From a virus: a stretch of DNA of 53,827 nucleotides. The notes beneath the pieces were generated by a model. It ran no database searches and was not told the DNA's origin. It was given only the letters and a program-made list of their open reading frames with translations. Location: the IMG/VR virus record IMGVR_UViG_3300035698_011686, positions 1 to 53,827 of that record; one strand, given 5' to 3'. How positions within the stretch are numbered: the stretch's first letter is position 1; each line of letters begins with the position of its first letter. Below are positions 1 through 7,357 of this stretch, one piece after another. The translations under genes and the position numbers were made by a program.

Positions 1-1547
1 CTGGATGGATCGCCTGCGGTGGGTTTAGTATTGAACATTCTACGTTTGAGGACGTGGTAGTCACAGGCGCGACAGGAAATGCGGTAGGTGCCCTTAACAC
101 AACGCATTATTCTCAATGCGCATTGTGGGCGCACACAAACATCAATGGCGTATGCTTTGAAGGCGCCATGTTTGGTGCATGTTCTATACTTAATGAAGGC
201 ACATTTCTTTGTACGGGCACCACTTTTGGTGGATTGGCGGCATGTACTTTGACGCTTAATGCCCCCGCTAGTTGTGATATTCTGGATATGAAAGGGGCGG
301 TAACTCTTGTTGGCATGACAGGCGGCGTGTGTACTATTATGAGACAGAATGGGGCAGCAATTACAATTACTGATACTTGCACCGCTGGCACGATTACAAT
401 TAAGGGGGACGGGCCGACGCCGGTAGATAATAGCGGCGATGGTTGTACTGTAAATGTATCCCTTCCTGTTGCCAATACACAGCAAGTAGAGGGCGCGGAT
501 GCCAAAGATCAAATAGAGAATTCTGTTTGGGATACAATTCTCACTGGCGCAACCCATAATGTTGTAACTTCTGCTGGTAGAAGGGTACGAGAAATTGCAA
601 GCACGGTTGTTCTTTCAGGAACAGCGGCAGGGCCAGCGGAAAATGGGAATCAGATTGAGCTTAATGGAGATGCATCTTCTGTTGATGGTGCTTACGATCC
701 AGCAATGATTGCGATTACAGTAGGAACGGGAGCAGGACAGTGTCGCTTAATAGCTGAATATGATGGCGATAATAAAATAGCGACTGTTGACCGAAGCTGG
801 AAGGTGAATCCAGACGCAACGTCAGAGTATATTATTTATTGTAATCCTGGCAGAGAGACAGTCAATGAAGGTCTTGCCCAAGCTGGTGGGACTTCGACAA
901 TCACACTTAATGCTTTGGCATCTGCTTCGGATGATGCTTATAAAAATCAGGTTGTGTTTATCCGCTCAGGTATTGGCGAAGATCAAGTTGGACTTGTTAG
1001 GTCTTATAATGGAACAACAAAAGTCGCGACGATGTGCGAGGCTTGGGATGTTGTGCCGGATACAACTTCATGCTACTTTATGCTTCCTGCTCATTACAAA
1101 ACTAACCCTGAGGATCAAGCAAATACGGCAGCGGCTTTGGCGGCGTATCCAGTAGCCAAAAAAGAAGAAATGACTGCAGAACACGATGCCTTGAATGCTC
1201 AGAATGTATCAATCCTTGAGGACACAGGCACAACATTACCGGCTGAACATGATGCCTTGAATGCTCAGAATGTATCAATCCTTGAGGACACAGGCACAAC
1301 ATTACCGGCCACACTGGCTTTACAGGCTACCGCAGCGGCTCTAGCGGCGGCCCAGGTTGATATAACCCTGATCCGTAAGCTCAAGGCAAACCAACTAGAA
1401 CTCGATTTAATTACCTCTAAGGCATACGTCTGGAATGATCTTGATACTGAAAGAGAATACGAATCAGTCATGACTGATAGTGCTGGTGCGGCTGTGACGG
1501 TATCCACCGATGGCCCGATTAATCGTAGCATATGGAGTGCCATATAA
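1..1547 (+). CDS. Fibre- or adhesin-like structural protein, 5' end cut by the window
   Basis: The frame is open from the left edge, so the N-terminus is missing and GTG 54 is not the true start. The visible part is rich in Gly, Thr, Ala, Val and Cys, in short strand-turn repeats (many TxTxT-like stretches with spaced Cys), as in beta-solenoid or fibre proteins. A 22-residue unit beginning EHDALNAQNV occurs twice in tandem near residues 376-419. After it come an Ala-rich helix and a Leu-rich C-terminal segment. It overlaps the next gene as TAATG, so the two are co-translated. It probably belongs to a tail fibre, receptor-binding or decoration structure. No enzyme motif is seen, and the exact role is unknown. 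Confidence 0.6.
   Translation, partial: GWIACGGFSIEHSTFEDVVVTGATGNAVGALNTTHYSQCALWAHTNINGVCFEGAMFGACSILNEGTFLCTGTTFGGLAACTLTLNAPASCDILDMKGAVTLVGMTGGVCTIMRQNGAAITITDTCTAGTITIKGDGPTPVDNSGDGCTVNVSLPVANTQQVEGADAKDQIENSVWDTILTGATHNVVTSAGRRVREIASTVVLSGTAAGPAENGNQIELNGDASSVDGAYDPAMIAITVGTGAGQCRLIAEYDGDNKIATVDRSWKVNPDATSEYIIYCNPGRETVNEGLAQAGGTSTITLNALASASDDAYKNQVVFIRSGIGEDQVGLVRSYNGTTKVATMCEAWDVVPDTTSCYFMLPAHYKTNPEDQANTAAALAAYPVAKKEEMTAEHDALNAQNVSILEDTGTTLPAEHDALNAQNVSILEDTGTTLPATLALQATAAALAAAQVDITLIRKLKANQLELDLITSKAYVWNDLDTEREYESVMTDSAGAAVTVSTDGPINRSIWSAI
1179..1310 (+). repeat. Two tandem 66-bp units inside the fibre-like gene
   Basis: Units 1179-1244 and 1245-1310 are nearly identical (for example gaacacgatg versus gaacatgatg) and in frame, so each adds 22 residues. 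The near identity at DNA level points to a recent duplication. Confidence 0.9.
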
Positions 1548-2461
1548 TGTTTTCACGTGGGATTAATGGCAGTTGGGGGATTCTTGCGGCAACTGGTGGA
1601 ATACCACCGGCTAGCCCCGACCTATCATTTGTGAGTGGATTTGGCCAGGCAACCGTAACAATAGCTAATTCTACCACAGGAAGTTTTAACGCAATTTATG
1701 TCAAGGAGGTTGATGACCCACTATGGCCGGAAACGGCAAACACCACCATAGTAGGGGACGGAAGTGCGGTTATAGTACTTGATCCGGGGGATTATTTTGG
1801 AAAGGTTGTCTCAGCAAAGAGCGGCCTCGAGTCACCGGGCGCGTTGGACCCAGTACCATTCTCTGTGATTGGTCTGGACATGCCCGACTTATCATTTGTG
1901 AGTGGATTTGACCAGGCAATTGCAACAATAGCCAATTCCACCATAGGAAGTTCAAACGCAATCTATATCAAGGAGGTTGATGGCTCATGGCCGGAGGTGG
2001 CAAACGCCACCATTGCGGGGGATGGAAGTGCGGTTATAGTACTTGATTCAGGGGATTATCTTGGAAAGGTTGTTTCAACAAAGAGCAGCGCTCATCAAGG
2101 TGGCGCGTTGGACCCCGTATCATTTCCAGTATTCAATGATGAAGAGGGATTGACCAATGAGAATTGGTATTATTTATACTTAGAAGATGGCGATGGTGGA
2201 ACAGTTACAATTCCTCCAGAAACAAAAGTAGAACTTCCGGAATATTTTTTAAAATATCAAGATCATTTCGTTCGAGATGACACTCCTGGGGTTGTTCCAA
2301 CTGATGCCATATCACTAGGAACTCCCGTTCTTGTCTATGCCAATAGTAGCTTAAATGAAGAGACTGGAACTGTAATAGACAAAGATACATATAACTATCA
2401 AATTGAATTTGGTACAGAAAGATGTGTGTGGTTTCCATTCTCCGAGGTTAGACCGGCCTAA
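1547..2461 (+). CDS. Repeat-containing structural protein with a C-terminal SH3-like module
   Basis: The start is ATG 1547, which overlaps the previous stop and has GGAG about 10 bases upstream; ATG 1532 would put that ribosome site inside the gene. Of 304 residues, the N-terminal part holds two imperfect copies of about 89 residues that begin PDLSFVSGF, contain a KEVD segment and run to VPFSV or VSFPV. Each is rich in alternating hydrophobic residues, as in Ig-like beta sandwiches. The last 50 or so residues contain GTVIDKD, then Y, then VWFPF. The same arrangement (GIVIDKD, Y, VWLPH) ends the protein at 4261-4617 and resembles a small SH3/KOW-like barrel. It is likely a fibre accessory or virion surface protein; the function is not recognised. 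Confidence 0.7.
   Translation: MFSRGINGSWGILAATGGIPPASPDLSFVSGFGQATVTIANSTTGSFNAIYVKEVDDPLWPETANTTIVGDGSAVIVLDPGDYFGKVVSAKSGLESPGALDPVPFSVIGLDMPDLSFVSGFDQAIATIANSTIGSSNAIYIKEVDGSWPEVANATIAGDGSAVIVLDSGDYLGKVVSTKSSAHQGGALDPVSFPVFNDEEGLTNENWYYLYLEDGDGGTVTIPPETKVELPEYFLKYQDHFVRDDTPGVVPTDAISLGTPVLVYANSSLNEETGTVIDKDTYNYQIEFGTERCVWFPFSEVRPA
1616..2126 (+). repeat. Diverged tandem duplication with a 267-bp offset
   Basis: The DNA from about 1616 is repeated from about 1883: atcatttgtgagtggattt appears in both, and so does gaagtgcggttatagtactt. The copies encode the two 89-residue domains and have diverged by scattered substitutions and one small indel (gatgaccca versus gatggctca). Confidence 0.85.
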
Positions 2462-2497
2462 TCATCCCGTATTTTATTTCCATTAAGGAGATGAAAT

Positions 2498-3082
2498 ATG
2501 GGTCATCTTGAAAACACCAAATGTTATTTAGTTGGTCCAGTCGAACACGACAAATCGTTCGGTAAAGACTGGAGAGAAGTTGCTGTAGAAGAACTAAACA
2601 ATATAAATGTCACTCCATATAACCCACTTGATAGACCAAAATGGATGAGGCATATCGAACAATTTGTCCCAATGGCTGTGTCTAGGGACGAAGTGTTAGA
2701 CGCAATTGAAGAAATAAAAGATAAAGAGCGCAGATCAAAATATATCATTGCTCAGCAGTTTATACGTCACATCTGTTTAAGATATGTCCATTCTTGTGAT
2801 TTTGTGTTGTGTTATTTACCAAATGCAAAAACATTTGGGTCAACTGAAGAACTAGTTGTAGCTCACCAAGCCCGCAAACCAATCGTCATGATTTGTCCCG
2901 ATAGAATACCATCTTTATGGGTTTATGATATAGTCAAAGACCAACCAGTGTTTGATGATTTAAAGGCGGCACTTTGTTATATTCGCCAAGTAGATAGGGG
3001 CGAAGTTCCACTTGATCCTCTTAAATGGATATTCCTAAGAGACTATGAAGATTTAAAATTGGAGAAACAATATGATTGGTAG
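2498..3082 (+). CDS. Nucleoside 2-deoxyribosyltransferase-like protein
   Basis: This 194-residue protein matches the nucleoside 2-deoxyribosyltransferase fold: N-terminal KCYLVGPVEHD (residues 8-18), a WRE helix, NPLDRP, then SCDFVLCYLP (99-108) and GSTEELVVAH (114-123). The Glu of the last motif is at the usual catalytic position. Such enzymes transfer deoxyribose between bases or hydrolyse deoxynucleoside (mono)phosphates. A strong ribosome site (AAGGAG) precedes ATG 2498, and the gene overlaps the DeoC-like gene by 11 bases. With the dCMP deaminase and PurZ-like enzyme nearby, a role in reshaping the host deoxynucleotide pool is likely. Substrate specificity cannot be read from the sequence. 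Confidence 0.75.
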   Translation: MGHLENTKCYLVGPVEHDKSFGKDWREVAVEELNNINVTPYNPLDRPKWMRHIEQFVPMAVSRDEVLDAIEEIKDKERRSKYIIAQQFIRHICLRYVHSCDFVLCYLPNAKTFGSTEELVVAHQARKPIVMICPDRIPSLWVYDIVKDQPVFDDLKAALCYIRQVDRGEVPLDPLKWIFLRDYEDLKLEKQYDW

Positions 3083-3806
3083 CTGTATTGAACTTATTGC
3101 CCCCACTGAAGAGGAGCTAAAAGCAGCAGACAAGATTGCATCTTCTATTGGTTGCAGGGTTATTTATGTAACGCCAAATCTGGTGCAGATTGCTGGTGTT
3201 GCCCGATCTCTATCGGGTGGTAAATATAGTATTTATGTCATGGTTGACTATCCAAAAGGCTCAAAATATGGTGTAGATAAATTTAAAGGAACCTCTACTG
3301 ATTTCTTTTTAGCCGATGGATATGATATAATTTTAACTCAAAATAGAAGTGTGGGTGATCTTGAGAGAGAAATAGCAAATATTTATTCATTTGTTAAGAA
3401 AATGATCAGCCCACACGTAGATGTATGTTATACGATAAACGTATCAACCAGGAATGAAGAGGAGTTAAATGCCTGCGCACTCACATTTCATCGTAATCCG
3501 CCAACCAAAATAAAAACAGAGTCATCGGCCACAGTTCAGCCAACAAAAGCCAATCTTGATGTGCATAAAAACACAATTGAGATTATGAGAAAAAGATGCA
3601 CTACCCCGATGGTTATCTCTGGAAACATTAACTACAGTATTTATAAGGAATTGAGATCTTCTTGTAAAATAGCAATATCCCCAAAACAATATGACCAAAT
3701 AAAAAAGCAAGAAGATGAAGAACTAAAAAAGAAAAAAGATGAAGAACTAAAAAATCGGGAAAATGATGAAGAAACCAAAGTAATGAAACCACCCACAGGA
3801 GAGTAA
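3072..3806 (+). CDS. DeoC-like (deoxyribose-phosphate aldolase family) protein, diverged
   Basis: The 244-residue product follows the strand order of a DeoC TIM barrel: VMVDYPKGS (57-64), ADGYDIILTQN (81-91), NVSTRNEEEL (123-132), KIKTESSAT (146-154), then MVISGNI (180-186). By pattern alignment K148 fits the Schiff-base Lys and D85 the conserved Asp, while the second Lys (KASGGI in DeoC) is replaced by Ile. The last 40 residues are a charged KKKKDEE tail. The real enzyme cleaves deoxyribose 5-phosphate; here activity is uncertain and a binding role is possible. GGAG about 8 bases before ATG 3072 supports the start, which lies inside the deoxyribosyltransferase-like gene. Confidence 0.55.
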   Translation: MIGSCIELIAPTEEELKAADKIASSIGCRVIYVTPNLVQIAGVARSLSGGKYSIYVMVDYPKGSKYGVDKFKGTSTDFFLADGYDIILTQNRSVGDLEREIANIYSFVKKMISPHVDVCYTINVSTRNEEELNACALTFHRNPPTKIKTESSATVQPTKANLDVHKNTIEIMRKRCTTPMVISGNINYSIYKELRSSCKIAISPKQYDQIKKQEDEELKKKKDEELKNRENDEETKVMKPPTGE

Positions 3807-3808
3807 TA

Positions 3809-4267
3809 ATGGAATGGGATGAATATTTTATTAATTTGGTTTACGCCGTAGCCGAAAAGAGTAAGGATCGAAGTAGCAAGGTTGGGTGTGTCATTGTGGG
3901 TCCAGATAACGAAATAAGGAGCACAGGATATAATGGCTTCCCAAGAGGAATGGATGACGAAATAGAGGATAGACATGAGAGGCCAGCAAAATATAAATGG
4001 ACCGAACACGCCGAGAGAAATGCAATATATAATGCTGCTAAAATGGGCATATCATTAAACGGTTGTAGGCTATATCAAAAGTGGTATCCGTGCTGTGACT
4101 GTGCTAGGGCTATTGTACAAGTTGGAATAAGTGAGATGATTGTAGATGATAGAGACAACAATCCCTGGAAGTCAGAAGAACACATGAAAAGATGGAAAGA
4201 CGAAATGGAAATAGCTTTGCAAATTCTTACTGAATGCGGAGTTAATATTAGGCACTGGAAATGTTAA
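3809..4267 (+). CDS. dCMP deaminase family protein
   Basis: This is a 152-residue zinc-dependent cytidine/deoxycytidylate deaminase. Zinc and catalytic residues are intact: HAERNAI (H67, E69) and PCCDCA (C95, C98). VGCVIVGPDNEI, GYNGFPRG and the length match phage and cellular dCMP deaminases, which turn dCMP into dUMP for dTMP synthesis. It begins 2 bases after the DeoC-like gene with GGAGAG upstream and overlaps the next gene by 7 bases, so it is part of one operon. RNA or tRNA deaminases share this fold, but the FPRG segment and the nucleotide-gene neighbours favour dCMP. Confidence 0.88.
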   Translation: MEWDEYFINLVYAVAEKSKDRSSKVGCVIVGPDNEIRSTGYNGFPRGMDDEIEDRHERPAKYKWTEHAERNAIYNAAKMGISLNGCRLYQKWYPCCDCARAIVQVGISEMIVDDRDNNPWKSEEHMKRWKDEMEIALQILTECGVNIRHWKC

Positions 4268-4617
4268 TAAAAACAAAATGCTCATGTGGACACGTCAATC
4301 AGTCAGAAGTGTCATTAGAATGGGTGTCATGTGGTACCGCGCCAGTAACATGTGAGGATTGTGGAGATATTTATGTCGCGAACGAGACAATTGATGAAGA
4401 AACCGTAAGTGTTGAAGATGAATATCAACACCCAACCAAGGCAGAAACAAATTTTGACATAGCAAGCAGAGTCACTATTGAGAATAAAGAATATGAATAT
4501 GATGGACAAGAAGGTATTGTAATAGATAAAGATTTTTTACACTATAGGGTCAAACTAACTAGTGGTAGGATTGTTTGGTTGCCACACCACTGGGTCATTC
4601 TAAAAAAAACGACATGA
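4261..4617 (+). CDS. Zinc-ribbon protein with C-terminal SH3-like module
   Basis: This 118-residue protein has an N-terminal CSCGHVN and a later CEDCGD, a likely zinc ribbon, followed by an acidic linker. The C-terminal domain (about 65-118) shares GIVIDKD, then Y, then VWLP with the end of the 1547-2461 protein. The start ATG 4261 overlaps the deaminase stop. It may be a small nucleic-acid- or protein-binding adaptor; no family was recognised. Confidence 0.7.
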   Translation: MLIKTKCSCGHVNQSEVSLEWVSCGTAPVTCEDCGDIYVANETIDEETVSVEDEYQHPTKAETNFDIASRVTIENKEYEYDGQEGIVIDKDFLHYRVKLTSGRIVWLPHHWVILKKTT

Positions 4618-4715
4618 AGTATAAAATAATTCACTTCATAACCGTTTCGATTTTAGCACTGTCGATGGTTGGAATTTATACCGCCATAAAATTTATCGTA
4701 GGTTTATTATTTTGA
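4614..4715 (+). CDS. 33-residue single-pass membrane peptide
   Basis: The ATG overlaps the preceding stop as ATGA, so it can be translated by coupling. The product is almost entirely hydrophobic: a short MKYK start, then about 28 residues of Ile, Leu, Val and Phe with one Lys. That fits one transmembrane helix. Very small phage membrane peptides of this kind often act on the host envelope or lysis, but nothing here specifies a role. Confidence 0.5.
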   Translation: MKYKIIHFITVSILALSMVGIYTAIKFIVGLLF

Positions 4716-4726
4716 GGAGTCACTAA

Positions 4727-5264
4727 TTTTTTCATCCACGATTTTACCAATAAATTTCGGCTACAATTGTAGCCATAATTGTAGCCGAAATTGCCACACA
4801 TGCTCAAAAGAAAAAATTTGAGTCAGAAAAAAGATGTGGTATTGTTGAAGAAGTATTATATGCTTTTACTGATCTTAAGAGTTGTTATATCTTTTTTCAA
4901 AATCAAATGCTGGTTATCCGGGTTGTCGCACCGAAGAAGAACTAAATGAAGCTGTACTAAGCTTTTTTGATAAAGGATTAAGCCGCGATCAGGGGGAACA
5001 ATTAGATAATATTTTTGATAATAATGATATAAATGAAAGAATCAAACAATCTACTGAAAAATTTATTTTGCTATGCCCAAATCGAAGATCTTTTTAGAAA
5101 AATTAAATATTATTTTGGGTGATTATCAGACAAAACAAATGAATATTAAAAAACATCATTATAATAGAAATATTCATAGATGTCTAAAACTTTATGGGGA
5201 AAATATTCAAAATACTATAGAAAAAATTAATAAATTTAGCAAAAGATTTTGTTCTGCAAGATAG
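4727..5264 (+). pseudogene. Decayed gene broken by frameshifts
   Basis: From 4716 to 5265 no intact gene exists, but protein-like text runs through three or four frames in order. About 4727-4821 contains NCSRNCHTCS. Then 4802-4905 reads KRCGIVEEVLYAFTDLKSC, 4905-5085 reads CRTEEELNEAVLSFFDKGL, and 5073-5264 reads MPKSKIFLEKLN and a basic C-terminus. The changes fall near A or T runs. This fits a degenerate gene, or homopolymer errors in the assembly. The first part carries a CX3CX2C spacing reminiscent of radical-SAM clusters, but the palindrome there creates repeated codons, so that reading is weak. No member of the series has a convincing ribosome site. Confidence 0.45.
4753..4792 (+). repeat. 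Perfect inverted repeat with a nested palindrome
   Basis: The arm aatttcggctacaatt (4753-4768) is exactly complementary to 4777-4792 across an 8-base loop. The left arm plus loop also contains the self-complementary ggctacaattgtagcc (4759-4774). It lies just downstream of the dCMP-deaminase operon. It lacks a GC-rich stem and T-tract, so it looks more like a protein-binding site or a weak terminator than a standard rho-independent terminator. Confidence 0.75.
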
Positions 5265-5265
5265 A

Positions 5266-6084
5266 TCAAGCGACTAATTTTTGTAATTTTTGTAATTCTT
5301 CTAGCATAATAGCAACTTTGGGGTTTAGTTTATTTGATGTTTGATCTTTTCTAATCACTGCAATTTTGTAAGCCAATTCTGCATGCTTCTTTTTTAAAAC
5401 CAAATAATCAATAAACTTAGGAACAAACCGAATAATGTCATTAGACATTAACCTGACAGTTTTTGTTGTTCTTCTATCTCCCATAACTTTGTCTTCTTTT
5501 GGTGATTTTTTGTTGAGATGTTTTGCAATATGATCAATTGTGTGATGATTGGTCATTGCTATTTTTATATATGGTTTGGGGTTGTTATTGTTGAATTTTG
5601 CTGTAGTTATTGATCCATCGCCATCTATCATGCCAGCAAACCATTTCCAATTGAATTCATGATCTGGTACTGGCTCTCCTAACCAAGCTCCCTTTCCCCT
5701 TTTATTGAGTGTGCTGAGTTTTTGACACAAGTCATTCCATTCATTAGATTCCGATTCCGTATAGGGTGTGTTATCGCCATTTTTGATCATAATGGTGTCG
5801 TAAAAAATTTTAGCCTGTTTTCTTTTGGTATGTAATAATGGAATCAAATCTGGTAATATTCTCCTACACAACCCAGCAGTGATTGTTATGTTTTTGCGAT
5901 ATCCGCTATCAGAAAAGCCCGTATTTAAAACCCCAGCAACCTCTGGTATTATTTTATCATCGGTTGTACTTATTCTTAATCTATGATTTCGTACGAGTAT
6001 TTTATGTCCTTTTCTAGTGGTTGGTCTTATTGATATTGAAAATGATCCCTCAGAATCGACAATGCCAGCTATCCAATTTAACAT
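5266..6084 (-). CDS. Free-standing LAGLIDADG homing endonuclease
   Basis: The start is chosen at 6084, where AGGAGAAAATA precedes the ATG; the longer frame to 6231 would run into the purZ-like gene. The 272-residue protein has two LAGLIDADG motifs, WIAGIVDSEG (residues 4-13) and WFAGMIDGDG (148-157). It is therefore a monomeric two-domain enzyme, with the acidic metal ligands D10/E12 and D154/D156. Such enzymes cut a specific site and copy their gene into it. It is not inside an intron or intein: both neighbours are complete, and it lies between the decayed gene and the PurZ-like gene on the opposite strand. Confidence 0.88.
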   Translation of the reverse strand: MLNWIAGIVDSEGSFSISIRPTTRKGHKILVRNHRLRISTTDDKIIPEVAGVLNTGFSDSGYRKNITITAGLCRRILPDLIPLLHTKRKQAKIFYDTIMIKNGDNTPYTESESNEWNDLCQKLSTLNKRGKGAWLGEPVPDHEFNWKWFAGMIDGDGSITTAKFNNNNPKPYIKIAMTNHHTIDHIAKHLNKKSPKEDKVMGDRRTTKTVRLMSNDIIRFVPKFIDYLVLKKKHAELAYKIAVIRKDQTSNKLNPKVAIMLEELQKLQKLVA

Positions 6085-6130
6085 TATTTTCTCCTGTTTA
6101 TATTTTATTTTTGACTGAAGGATAAAACAC

Positions 6131-7348
6131 ATGGATACTAACTTTTGCTTTGCCCCGGGAACCATAACCACCGTACTAGACGCAAGCGCTGGAAGTTCTG
6201 GCAAGGGAAAAATCGGGTCTTTTGTTACCAAACATTCAGATAGCTGGCAATTTTGTTGTAATACGTTTCAACCCCAAGCCGGACATCACGTGTATGACAA
6301 CAATCAACACTTCTTTTATCAGACACTCAATTCATGCGCATATCTTCACGATAAATATGAGAAGATGTATATTGGCCCAGGGTGTACTATTGAATTACCA
6401 GCACTCTGGTGTGAAATGGAAGAAAACAATGTGCCAGCACACAAGCTTGGTATAAGCCCGGTCGCGGCAATATTACAGGATATTGACGGAGCATTCGAGA
6501 GAGGCGAGGTCGATCTTGACGGCAAACAATTAGCTGAGTGCCACTCCGGGACCATGAAGAGCGGGAGTACTTGCCACGGTGTTGGGGCCTGCAAAGCACG
6601 AAAGATATTAAGACGACCAAATATCAAACTGGCTCGCGACATCCCAGAGCTACAAGAATTCCTTTGCGATGTTCCTGGCGAGATTATGAATAGACTCGAC
6701 AACGGGCAGGCCGGTCTTTTGGAGATCGCACAGGGATTTCAGCTTAGTTATTTGTTACCAGAGTTTTATCCATATTGTACGTCTAGAAATTGTACCATAT
6801 CTGCCGGTCTAGATGACATGATGATTCCACCACGATATGCAGGAAACATGATCTTGAACGTCAGAACATACCCAATTAGAATCAATAATAAGAAATTCAT
6901 TGCTGAAGATGGACATCACTTGGTCTGGGACGAAATTAAGAGCGGTGTCCCGCACGATGTAAAAATATATAATTCAGGCCCGGGATATGAAGACCAGGAA
7001 GAAATAAGCTGGGAAGATTTAACTAAGATAAGTGGATCTCCAGAGGCCATTATGGAGATGACTTCAGTTACTAAATTACCAAGAAGAGTGTTTACTTTTA
7101 GCCAAAAGAATTTAGAGCAAGCAATACGATATAATGACACCGGACGCGCCATCTATTTGTCTGTTAATTTTGTAAATTATGTTGATCATGCAATGACTGG
7201 CATACGTGGAGGCAATGACGGCGTTACAGACAAACTAAAAAATTGGTTGAAGGAAAATATTAAACCATGTTGCGACAGCGCTCGCACCGCCGAGTTAATG
7301 TTTTTGGGAACTGGCCCGCTAACTGATGATATGATTACTCTATGTTAG
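6131..7348 (+). CDS. purZ: Adenylosuccinate-synthetase family enzyme, PurZ-like
   Basis: This 405-residue enzyme belongs to the PurA/PurZ superfamily. The nucleotide loop reads GSSGKGK (21-27) where PurA has GDEGKGK, so the catalytic Asp (Asp13 in E. coli) is replaced by Ser, as in phage PurZ. Other family landmarks remain: QAGHH with H52, SGSTCHGVGA (144-153), QGFQLSYLLP then YPYCTSRN (201-220), KLPRRVF (315-321), LSVNFVNYVDH (343-353) and GTGPLTDDMI (393-402). PurZ condenses dGMP with Asp to give the precursor of 2-amino-dAMP, whereas PurA makes adenylosuccinate from IMP. The surrounding dCMP deaminase and deoxyribosyltransferase fit deoxynucleotide work. ATG 6131 follows GAAGGA by 8 bases. 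The PurZ assignment rests on one loop and context, and DatZ, MazZ and DpoZ partners were not seen in this window. Confidence 0.72.
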   Translation: MDTNFCFAPGTITTVLDASAGSSGKGKIGSFVTKHSDSWQFCCNTFQPQAGHHVYDNNQHFFYQTLNSCAYLHDKYEKMYIGPGCTIELPALWCEMEENNVPAHKLGISPVAAILQDIDGAFERGEVDLDGKQLAECHSGTMKSGSTCHGVGACKARKILRRPNIKLARDIPELQEFLCDVPGEIMNRLDNGQAGLLEIAQGFQLSYLLPEFYPYCTSRNCTISAGLDDMMIPPRYAGNMILNVRTYPIRINNKKFIAEDGHHLVWDEIKSGVPHDVKIYNSGPGYEDQEEISWEDLTKISGSPEAIMEMTSVTKLPRRVFTFSQKNLEQAIRYNDTGRAIYLSVNFVNYVDHAMTGIRGGNDGVTDKLKNWLKENIKPCCDSARTAELMFLGTGPLTDDMITLC

Positions 7349-7357
7349 GAGATAAAA

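Noticed and set aside
4727-4821. Radical-SAM protein from the CX3CX2C spacing
   Set aside because: The frame is short and broken, and the repeated Cys codons come from the palindromic DNA.
5073-5264. Separate 63-residue gene
   Set aside because: No ribosome site, and it continues the decayed coding text of the preceding frames.
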